26,169 nt of DNA, taken from NCBI GenBank assembly GCA_015039365.1, contig WION01000643.1, forward strand, positions 1-26,169. The letters run 5' to 3'. The notes below the pieces were generated by a model. It was not told where the DNA came from. It searched no databases and saw nothing but the letters and a program-made list of their open reading frames with translations. Below, one piece after another: positions 1 to 9,600 of the stretch (the first letter of the stretch is position 1; every line of letters starts with the position of its first letter). The translations under genes and the position numbers were made by a program. Source of the stretch: Amanita rubescens (lineage: Eukaryota > Basidiomycota > Agaricomycetes > Agaricales > Amanitaceae).

Positions 1-2095
1 TCATTTGAATGAATTGGCATGAATCAGTCTCAATATCCATTTCTTTCCTTGCCTCCATGACTTCTACCTCTAGCTTCTCTGCCTCATCCCACTTCTCCCT
101 TCCTGTATGTGGATGTTAGATTAGCTATGCTGGTAAGAGTGTCTTGGTGTGATCCAAGCTTTTCTTTCCTTGCCTCCATGACTTCTACCTCCAGTTTCTC
201 TGCCTCATCCCACCTCCCCTGGATCCTGTATGTGGATGCTAGATTAGCCATGCTGTTCAGAGTGTCTGGGTTGTGATCCAAGCTTTCTTTGCATGCTCCA
301 TGACTTCCTTCTCTGCCTCATCCCACTTCCCTGGTTCCTGTATGTGGATGCTAGATTAGCCATGCTGGTAAGAGTGTTTGGGTGATGTGATCCAAGCTTT
401 TCTTTGCTTGCTCCGACTTCACATCCAGCTTCTCTGCCTCATCCCACCTCCCCTGGCCAGTATGTGGATGCTAGATTAGCCATGCTGGTAAGAGTGTCTG
501 GGTGTGTCCAAGCTTTTCTTTCCTTGCCTCCATGACTTCTACCTCCAGCTTTCTGCCCATCCCCTCCCTGGCTTGTATGTGGATGCTAGATAGCCAGCTG
601 GTAAGAGTGTCTGGGTGTGTGATCCAAGCTTTCTTGCTTGCTCATGACTTCTACCTGAAGCTTCTCTGCTCATCCCACCTCCCCTGCTTCCTGTATGTGG
701 AGCTAGATTAGCCATGCTGGTAAGAGTGTCTGGGTGATGTGATCCAAGCTTTTCTTTCCTTGCCTCCATGACTTCTACCTAGCTTCTCTGCCTCATCCCA
801 CCTCCCCTGGTTCTGTATGTGGATGCTAGATTAGCCATGCTGGTAAGGTGTCTGGGTGGTGTGATCCAAGCTTTTCTTTGCTTGCTCCATGACTTCTACC
901 TCAAGCTTCTCTGCCTCATCCCACCTCCCCTGGTTCCTGTATGTGGATGCTAGATTACCATGCTGGTAAGAGTGTCTGGGTGCTGTGATCCAAGCTTTTC
1001 TTTGCTTCCTCCATGACTTCTACCTCAAGCTTCTCTGCCTCATCCCACCTCCCCTGGTTCCTGTATGTGGATGCTAAATTACCCATGCTGGTAAGAGTGT
1101 CTGGGTGCTGTGATCCAAGCTTTTCCTTCTTAGCTTCCATGACTTCTATGTCCAGCTTCTCTGCCTCATCCCATCTCCCCTGGCACCTGTATGTGGATGC
1201 TAGATTAGCTACAGTGATAAGAGTATCTGGGTGCTGTGATCTAAGCTTTTCTTTGCTTGCCTCCATGACTTCTACCTGAAGCTTCTCTGCCTCATCCCAC
1301 CTCCCCTGCTTCCTGTACGTGGAGCTAGATTAGCCATGCTGGTAAGAGTGTCTGGGTGATGTGATCCAAGCTTTTCTTTCCTTGCCTCCATGACTTCTAC
1401 CTGAAGCTTCTCTGCCTCATCCCACCTCCCCTGGTAACTGTATGTGGATGCTAGATTAGCCATGCTGGTAAGGGTGTCTGGGTGGTGTGATCCAAGCTTT
1501 TCTTTGCTTGCCTCCATGACTTCTACCTGAAGCTTCTCTGCCTCATCCCACCTCCCCTGGTTCCTGTATGTGGATGCTAAATTACCCATGCTGGTAAGAG
1601 TGTCTGGGTGCTGTGATCCAAGCTTTTCCTTCCTAGCTTCCATGACTTCTATGTCCAGCTTCTCTGCCTCATCCCATCTCCCCTGGCACCTGTATGTGGA
1701 TGCTAGATTAGCTACAGTGATAAGAGTATCTGGGTGCTGTGATCCAAGCTTTTCTTTCCTTGCTTTCATGACTTCTACCCCAAGCTTCTCTGCCTCATCC
1801 CACTTCCCCTGGTAACTGTATGTGGATGCTAAATTACCCATGCTGGTAAGAGTGTCTGGATGCTGTGATCCAAGCTTCTCTTTCCTTGCCTCCATGACTT
1901 CTACATCCAGCTTCTCTGCCACATCCCACCTCCCCTGGATCCTGTATGTGGATGAGATTAGCCATGCTGTTAAGAGTGTCTGGGTGGTGTGATCCAAGCT
2001 TTTCTTTCCTTGCCTCCATGACTTCTACCTCCAGCTTCTCTGCCTCATCCCAACTCCCCTGCTTTCTGTATGTGGATGCTAGATTAGCCATGCTA
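1..2095 (-). repeat. Tandem 126-bp TPR-coding array (NLR 1)
   Basis: About 16 copies of a 126-bp unit encode the 42-residue TPR_10/TPR_12 type motif (consensus MANLASTYRNQGRWDEAEKL then a VEVMEARKEKLGSxHPDTLTS tail). Units are nearly identical in DNA. There is higher-order structure: the two-unit block near 1005-1260 recurs near 1508-1765, about four units away, and the stretch near 640-780 recurs near 1255-1410. Indels are dense from 1 to about 1000 and sparser after that. Confidence 0.92.
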
Positions 2096-3778
2096 TCTAG
2101 AACAAATGGATGTTTTGGTGCAAGATTTGCTTTCCTTCTTTCAAGCATCCACATTGTTAGCTTTTCCAATTCATTCCAACTCCCAATATGATCATATACA
2201 AGTGAAAATCGACCACATTCATCATCATAGTAAAAATTATTTAGATTCAGCTGTGCTGCCTGATTATTGATTGTTCTTATGTGTGGTGTGAGCAACCCAC
2301 AATATTCATAATTGTCAATCTTATAGTCCAACTCCACAGAACAAGCTACAAATGCCTTTGTCATAAGAACCTGCTGAGTAATTTTCCATCTTTGGAATTC
2401 TATTCCTGCTCCAAGAATGCACTAACGGTGACTGAATAATGTGTTCCACTGCTCTTAATGAGGGAAAATGACAGCAGCACTTGAATTCCTAAATGAAATT
2501 TCATTTTATTCCATTCTCCCATTTCATCCAAGAACAAGACCTTAGGATTTAAGATTGTTATTGAAAGTGGGAGACCATGTTCCTTTTCTTCATCAATGTT
2601 TCTCTTCTTATAGTTCTCTGCAGCTTTTTGAACAAACTCTGCTGGTATATTCTCATGATGCAAAAAGGCAAATATCTGATGTAGAGTAATAGCACTCTCA
2701 GCTGCCATAGCTTTAGGATCTTGTTTTTTGTGCAGCTCTTCCTTCAATTTCTTTCATTGAGATTTCCCAAGTTCCATAGGTGCAGGATCCATAATCAGAT
2801 GCTCCTTTAAATAAAGGATTAGACATTAATTGATCATGATTCTTGGCATATAATTCATGTAATCATCAAGGGGGCATTTACAAGTTAGCATATATGCCCC
2901 AGCTTGGTCAATTGCAAGTGGAATCCCTCCCAGCTTTGAAATAAGTTGCTTGGCCACAGCTTGGATATTCTCTGATGTGTAATTTAGCCTGGCTGATTTT
3001 GATAGTAGAGATAATGCTTCTTCTTCTCCCATTTCAAGAACCTCCATTGACTTTTCTGTGATTCTCTTCAGTTCCAAATTCCTGCTTGTTATCAAGATAT
3101 TTCCCCCATTTCCAGGAGGGAGGAACTTTTCTACTATTTGGTATCCTCCATCTGCATTATCATATATCATCAACCAATTGAACTTTTTAGAAATCCACAT
3201 TAGAGCAGATGCAGCTGAAGAGGCAGCTTCAGCAGTGCCACTATTTGCCTGGGCAATCTGCCTGAGTCTGAGATCAATAGCACTTGCTGAAGAAGCATCA
3301 ATCCAAAATATGTCAGAAAATCTACATACTCAATCATCTTATGTAGTTATTTAAACTGTTTAGTGGCACTCACAGTGTTTCATATTCTTCAATGAATTTG
3401 AGGCAAATTTGAGTCTTGCCAATGCCTCCCATGCCATGCAAAAGAAATGACTTCCTTTGTTTTGTGGCAATTGAGCCAAAATAATCCTTCAGCCTCTCTA
3501 AGAATATACCACGACCAGTAAAGATGGTACTAGAATGCCTCAGAGGAGGCAAGGGTGGTATATCAGAAACAACTGAGTGACGGATCTAAGAGTAATCATG
3601 ATCATTGATATTGTCACACTAGTAGCCCAAAGTTACATACATAATTCCCACCGATATCATTGAACTGGGTACTTGTCAAGACAAACCCCTGGGCGTCAGA
3701 AAAGGAATTGCCCTCTGAGCTGGCCACAATTGGAAAGGTGGGTTGGTTGTCCCCTATAGTGTAGGTTTGGTTGCTCAT
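1..3778 (-). pseudogene. NLR-like protein (NB-ARC + kinesin-light-chain TPR), decayed, continues past left edge
   Basis: This is a STAND-type NTPase of the fungal NLR class; relatives act as cytosolic signal-sensing switches in recognition and cell death. A start at 3778 (MSNQTYTIGD) gives exon 1 3641-3778, a 55-nt GT-AG intron 3586-3640, exon 2 3374-3585, a 52-nt intron 3322-3373, then exon 3 from 3321; all phases fit. Exon 2 holds the P-loop GMGGIGKT (about 3412-3435). Exon 3 holds the Walker B-like LMIYDNAD, the LITSRN sensor and the GLPL-type GGIPLAIDQAGAYM. A winged-helix-like region and about 16 TPRs of 42 residues follow to the edge. Homology to the second NLR at 6631-10996 switches frame near 2848, 2745 and 2405, and repeatedly in the TPR part, so no full product can be read. 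The P-loop region is intact. Frameshifts in the unique part argue for a pseudogene, but sequencing error cannot be excluded, above all in 1-1000. Confidence 0.85.
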
Positions 3779-4284
3779 GATTCTGTTAGGAGCGTGGCTG
3801 TCAAAGACAAAGAGCGATCATAACGCACGTCACACTTGGCCATATTTGAAAGCATGATCCGGCAAAACCCGCTTGTCGCTTAACGCTTTGCCAAACAACG
3901 CTCGGGCCATCAGCGCCCGATCGCTCCTGCTCCAGCAATGTCAGGTCTGGCCTGGCCACGACCACTCTCGCTCTGGGATGCACACTTTTGATGGTGAGTG
4001 TTATCTCCCGCCGCTTCATTTACTGCTGACATCCGCTCCCTCACCACTCCCAGCCAACACCACATTCGTCACTGTCGTTCTCCTTCACCGCCGACGCCCG
4101 CAATCTATGCCCAGTCCCCCCACTCCTGCTGCCACGCCCTAATACTCCAATACGCAATGAACGACAACTCACCGCTTACTGATGCCCTATCGTTCCACGC
4201 CCAATGACTCCAGCCGCCTGCTCACGCTTTCGTAGCGGATGCTCGCCAGCGCCACATGCTCCCTTCGTTATCATCGCTATATGG
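3779..4284. other. Upstream region of NLR 1, no gene recognised
   Basis: This is the 5' flank of the minus-strand NLR. Short open frames on both strands have no recognisable motif and mixed low-complexity Pro/Ser/His content. I see no convincing core promoter element. It may contain further decayed coding DNA, since the RVB1 relic begins directly after it. Confidence 0.4.
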
Positions 4285-4720
4285 GCACTTTCTGGCATCT
4301 ATGAAGCAAATTCGAAGGAAAAGATACCGCTGGAGATGACATTATCGCTAACACGGGCGCCGTAAAGGTATGCGATAACACCCATACGCGTAATAAAATA
4401 AAAATAATGGAACCTCTTTGTAGCTCGTAGGACGTATGCCTCTTCGTACGACCTCGAGTCGGAAACATATGGTCCTCTCCTCTTGAAGGGTGACGTGCAT
4501 AGAATAAAGGAGCCCGTTCAGGCTGTTACGCTGGGTGACCTCGACGTGGCAAATGCACGGCCACAGAGAGGGCGGGATGTTATGAGCGTGATGGACAGTC
4601 TTGTTCGAACGGGAAGAACCGGAGTAAGGAGTGAACAAAGTACTAGTCGAAGGTTAGCTTATTAGGGAGTGGAAGTAGTTTCGGGTGTGGAGTACCCGAA
4701 GGAGGTCGAGTACTCATTTT
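4285..4720 (+). pseudogene. Fragment of RuvB-like AAA+ ATPase 1 (RVB1/Pontin)
   Basis: RVB1 is a hexameric AAA+ helicase subunit of the INO80, SWR1, TIP60 and R2TP complexes. The piece matches the middle of RVB1. IYEANSKEKIP leads into an ANTGAVK segment. A retained 56-nt GT-AG intron (4368-4423) follows, then [52 protein letters not shown] and a TGRT segment corresponding to the KTEIT region. Similarity fades by about 4720, before the Walker B region. Frame changes occur near 4335 and 4425, and stops interrupt the end. Neither the Walker A half nor the C-terminal half is present, so it cannot encode an ATPase. The retained intron indicates a DNA-level copy, not a retrocopy. Identification is from remembered family motifs; the functional gene must lie elsewhere. 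Confidence 0.82.
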
Positions 4721-4739
4721 AACAGTGATATTGCATTCT

Positions 4740-5400
4740 TACCCTTGCATTACAGATATTATATGCGCGCTTTTTCACGACTGTTCATCGATGCCGGACT
4801 TTGTAGAATTTTGGTGTTCTCTCCGTAGATGCAAGTTGCCGAGGCCTTCAATACAGGGTATTTAATCCGAAAGAAAGCAATATATTCAAACTGACCCCCC
4901 CCCGTATTCAGGCAAACATCCTCCCCGATGCCGACTTGCATGTTCAAACCGTCGATTTTGGATTAACCCAAAATTCGGAAGCTACAACTGCTACATCTTC
5001 TTACAACTCTGCGGGCCTTGAGCTTTTCGGATACTCCGAGACTGCCGTTCCAGATTCAGACAAAGGATTATCAGGACAGAGTTACGACTTTGGATGACTT
5101 TATTATGAGGCGAGCAAATCGAAAACACGCTGGGATTCGTGCTAAATGATGATTACCAGATTCATGACGATATTATACCTTTCAAGGGTAGAAATGAGCT
5201 TGATATCGCTGAGCTTGATATCGCGAAGCTCGTCGGTGAAGGAGAGCTCCGCCCCGAATGAATGAACCGGCTATGGATGACAAGGAGTGGGGCTTGATTT
5301 TGCGGTGTTGGCGATGACCGACCTGAAATTGCTGATGTCACGGAGTATATGTTGGACTCCGGCGATAACCGTGCCCGCTGAAGAACGAAGACGGTAGACG
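4740..5400 (+). pseudogene. Relic of a fungal Ser/Thr (tyrosine-kinase-like) protein kinase
   Basis: The C-lobe of a protein kinase can be read piecewise. VQTVDFGLT contains the Mg-binding DFG (4954-4962). An activation-segment remnant GLELFGYSE follows (a decayed APELFGYSE-like site), then SYDFG-stop-LYYE. A 51-nt intron-like gap bounded by GC and AG joins in frame to IHDDIIPFKGRNELDIA, then KLVGEGE, MDDKEWGLILRCW and RPEIADVTEYML. This order (DFG, APE, FG-LYYE, PF-GKNE, RPE, CW, RP-I--V) is the usual kinase C-lobe. The N-lobe and HRD loop are not recognisable; QVAEAF near 4831 may be a remnant of the helix before the HRD loop. An in-frame TGA (about 5098), frameshifts and a 15-nt tandem duplication (5196-5225) show it is dead. 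It lies directly downstream of the RVB1 fragment. Confidence 0.78.
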
Positions 5401-5550
5401 TGACAAAAACAATCTTGATAACACTCATTCATGTTGCGTTAGCCAAATTTCCTTGTTTGGGTATGAATGGTAATGGACATTTTAATGCACGACGTAATGT
5501 GCGATCGAGCCATGTTCTCTTTGTGCATCATTACGAAAAGAAATAAAACC

Positions 5551-5928
5551 GTCGGAGAATAGTCATGTTGACAGTGCAGAAACCCGGCGGCAGGAACAGA
5601 AGAGATCTTCGAAGGGCTTGAGCCTTGGTTGATTTTTATATAGAGAATGCTCATGGGCGTATACCACGGTGGACCAGCCCAACCAAAAGGTATTGTAGCT
5701 GGTTGTGATAGACCGGCCATGACCAGGTGAAACTCGTTCGTATTCAAGACTCAAGAGCGCCTCAAACGCCGGACGGTGTTCATGCTTGTCTTTCCCCTTC
5801 ATATCTCGGCAGAACGATGTAAGGCCCGCCGCAAACGCCGGAGATAAACGACGACTTGTTTCATCCCAGTCCGCGTTGGGGACCTACGGATTTGGTACCA
5901 TAAACATCAATTCTATCCTTGTAGAGGT
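5551..5928. repeat. Dispersed repeat, copy A (short form)
   Basis: Closely similar to 13549-13905 (copy B) and 16003-16354 (copy C). Shared landmarks are gacagtgcag, gaggcttgagccttggtt-like text, ctcaaacgccggacggtgtt, cgccggagataaacg and gggacctacggatttggtac. Similarity stops at about 5928, just where B and C continue toward the TOK channel 3' end. The left boundary shared with B is gtcggagaat. No terminal inverted repeats or target duplications were found by eye. Short open frames on both strands are shared among copies, but none is convincing as a gene. Confidence 0.85.
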
Positions 5929-6630
5929 CGACCAACGTATTGCTGAGAATGTGGAGTACGTCCTCCACCCTGTTTACCTCGTCGAAACGTCGAGTCATGA
6001 GCCGTGCCCACAATTATTGAGCAGTTGTGTACATTCCGAGGCCGTAACGAAGTGAGGCGAAGTTCGGTCTTATAACCGAATTTTCGCCTGCAGCGCCCGG
6101 GTATTTAAGTAGCCGATAGCCGAGTCGCGGATTGCCATGCTGGACCAAACATCAGCACAGCCATGTCAGTCAGAACGACAGTTGACTGGCCCGCTTACTG
6201 GTAGGGTTGTCAGTGAACTGAGTGAAGTGACTTATCAGTGAGCAAAGTTTTGAGAACCACATAATTGGAATAGGCTGTACACTTGCTATTGGACAAGGCA
6301 TGTCCAAATATAGACATACATTTATCATACACTGTGGTATTGAAAAAAAACAAATGTGAATTCTGACATACTACTCAACACTTCAGTTTTCTCCATATGT
6401 ATTTGAATTCCTTAATGAACTTATTCCCAGGTTGCATTGCAATGTGCTCAAGATGTTCAAGTTCACCAGAACTGGAATGCTACATCATAGGATAGGTCAG
6501 AAGTAATGTGGGAGTTGATGTGCAATGATAGAATACCATGGGCACCACATCTTGACTCTGTTCCTGCACCTGATGTGAAACATCTTTGAAATGGTCATGG
6601 GTCCTGGAGATCTATACAAGAATAGTAGAT
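5929..6630. other. Intergenic, 3' side of NLR 2; no gene seen
   Basis: About 700 bp without a recognisable coding region. The left part is GC-moderate and holds the inverted repeat at 6055-6089; the right part (6240-6630) is AT-rich. The last TPR codons of NLR 2 (AAG followed by gtaaag, about 6658-6663 on the minus strand) look like a possible splice donor, so a small terminal exon could lie here. I could not place it. Confidence 0.5.
6055..6089. repeat. Two-step inverted repeat (hairpin)
   Basis: The outer arms AGGCGAA (6055-6061) and TTCGCCT (6083-6089) enclose inner arms TTCGGT (6063-6068) and ACCGAA (6075-6080) around a six-base loop. All 13 arm bases pair. It lies just beyond repeat copy A. 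Function is unknown. Confidence 0.6.
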
Positions 6631-9600
6631 CTAGTATAAAAACCAATCAATGAGCTTTACCTTTGTCTTTCTTGCACTCATCACATCCATCTCAAGTCTC
6701 TCTGCCTTGTCCCACCTTTCCTGCTTCCTGTATGTTGATGCCAAATTGGCCATGATGATGAGAGTGGATGGGTGGTCTGATCCAAGTGTTGTTTTGTATG
6801 CATTCATCACATCTATCTGAAGCTTTTCTGCCTCACCCCACCTTCCCTGATACCAGTATGTTGATGCCAAAATGCCCATGATGTTGAGAGTGTCTGGGTG
6901 GTCTGATCCAAGCTTTGCTTTGAATCCATTCATCACATCCATCTGAAGCTTCACTGCCTCATCCAACCTTCCCTGATGTCTGTATGTGGATGCCAGGTTT
7001 CCCATGCTGATGAGAGTGTCTGTGTGGTCTAATCCAAGCTTTGCTTTTAATGCATTCATTACATCTGTCTGAAGCTTCTCTGCCTCATCCCACCTTCCCT
7101 GATTCCAGTATGTTGTTGCCAAATTGGCCATGCTAGTGAGAGTGTCTTGGTGATCTGGTCCAAGGTTTGTTTCATATGTGTTCATCACATCCATCTGAAG
7201 CTTCTCTGCCTCATCCCACCTTCCCTGATTCCCATATGTCAATGCCAAATTGGCCATGCTCATGAGAGTGTCTGGGTGGTCTGATCCAAGTTTTTTCTTT
7301 TTGCATTCATGACATCCACCTCAAGCTTCTCTGCCTCATCCCACCTTCCTTGATTCCAGTATGTTGATGCCAAACCATCTATGATGGCAAGAGTGTCTGG
7401 GTGGTCTGATCCAAACTTTGTTCTCCTTGCATTCATCACATCTATCTGGAGTTTCTCTGCCTCATCCCACCTTCCTTGATTCCTGTATGTTGATGCCAGG
7501 TTATCCATGCTGGTGAGAGTGGATGGGTGGTCTGATCCAAGCTTTGCACTCCTTGCCTTCATTACCTCCAACCCAAGCTTCTCTGCCTCATCCCACCTTT
7601 CCTGTCTCCCATATGTCGATGCCAAATTGGCCATGCTGGTCAGGGTGTGTGGGTGGTCTGATCCAAGCTTTGTGTTGAATGCATTCATCACATCTATGTC
7701 AAGCTTTTCTGCCTCATCCCACCTTCCCTGATTCCTATATGTTGTTGCCAAATTGGCCATGCTGGTGAGAGTGTCTGGGTGGTCTGATCCAAGCTTTGTT
7801 TTGAATATGCTCATGACATCCATCTGAAGCTTCTCTGCCTCACTCCACCTTTTCTGATTTGAGTATGTTGATGCCAAATTGGCCATGGTACTGAGAGTAG
7901 ATGGATGGTCTGATCCAAGCTTTGTTTTGAATGCAGTCATTACATCCATCTCAAGCTTCTCTGCCTCATCCCACCTTCCCTGATTCCTGTATGTTGATGC
8001 CAAATTGGCCATGCTGTGAGAGTGTCTGGGTGGTCTGAGCCAAGCTTTGTTTTTCTTGCATTCATGACATCCATCTGAAGCTTCTCTGCCTCATCCCACC
8101 TTCCCTGATTCCAGTATGTTGATGCCAAACTATCCATGCTGGCAAGAGTGTCTGGGTGGTCTGATCCAAGCTTTGCTTTGAATCCATTCATCACTTCCAT
8201 CTCAAGCTTCTCTGCCTCACCCCACCTTCCCTGATTCCTGTATGTTGATGCCAGATTAGCCATGCTGGTGAGAGTGTCTGGGTGGCCTGATCCAAGCTTT
8301 GTTTTTCTTGCACTCATCACATGCATCTGAAGCTTCTCTGCCTCATCCCACCTTCCCTGATTCCAGTATGTAGATGCCAAACTGGCTATGCTGGTGAGAG
8401 TGTCTGGGTGATCTGATCCAAGCTTTATTTTGAATGCATTCATCACATTCATCTCAAGCTTCTCTGCCTCATCCCACCTTCCCTGATTCCAGTATGTAGA
8501 TGCCAAACTTAGCCATACTGGTGAGAGTGTCTGGGTGGTCTGATCCAAGCTTTGTGTTGAATGTATTCATCACATCCATCTCAAGCTTTTCTGCCTCATC
8601 CCACTTTCCCTGATTCCTGTATGTTGAAGCCAAATTGCCATGCTGGTGAGAGTGGATGGGTGGTCTGATCCAAGCTTTGTTTTGAAAGCATTCATCACAT
8701 CCATCTGCAGTGTCTCTGCCTCATCCCACCTTCCCTGATTCCAATATGTTGCTGCCAAGTTGGCCATGTCTGGTGAGAGTGTCTGGGTGGTCTGATCCAA
8801 GCTTTATTTTGGATACATTCATCACATCTATCTCAAGCTTCTCTGCCTCATCCCACCTTCCCTGATTCCAGTATGTTGAAGCCAAATTGGCCATGCTGGT
8901 GAGAGTGTCTGGGTGGTCTAGTCCAAGCTTTATTTTGAGTGCATTCATCACATCCATGTCAAGCTTCTCTGCCTCATCCCACCTTCCCTGATTCCTGTAT
9001 GATGATGCCAAATTGCCCATACTGGTGATACTGGATAGGTCATCTGATCCTAGCCCCATTTGGAGTCCATTCACCACATCCATGTCAAGCTTTTCTGCCT
9101 TATCCCACTTTCCCTGATTCCTATATGTTGATGCCAGATGGGACATAGTGGTGAGAGTGTCTTTGTGGTCTGATCCAAACTTTGATTTTCTTGCATTCAT
9201 AACATCCATCTGAAGCTTCTCTGCCTCATCCCACCTTCCCTGATTCCAGTATGCCATTGCCAAATTGGCCATGCTGGTGAGAGTGTCTGGGTGGTCTGAT
9301 CCAAGCTTTGTTTTTCTTTGATGAACTACAACATGTAACAATTGTTCCCCCTCATCCCAGCTTGCAGCACGATCAAATACAAATGTAAATCTTGCATGTT
9401 CATCATCATAATACCTGCTGTTCAATTCTAATCCCAATCCATGCAAAATATTTGACCTAATGTGTGGTGCAAGTGATTGACAGAATTCATAATTATCAGA
9501 ATACCAGTCAGGAGCTATTGAACAGGATAACAGTGCTCTTGCTCTGTAAAAGTGATCAGTTACTTCTGCTTTTGGTATGCAGTTCCTACTCCAAGCATTT

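Noticed and set aside
1013..1815. Plus-strand open frames repeating SFSFLASMTS
   Set aside because: They are the reverse complement of the TPR repeats of NLR 1, and the repetition is inherited from the coding strand.
1..9330. Regular direct repeats as a CRISPR or satellite array
   Set aside because: The 126-bp period encodes a 42-residue TPR with conserved residues; there are no repeat-spacer units, and the host is a eukaryote.
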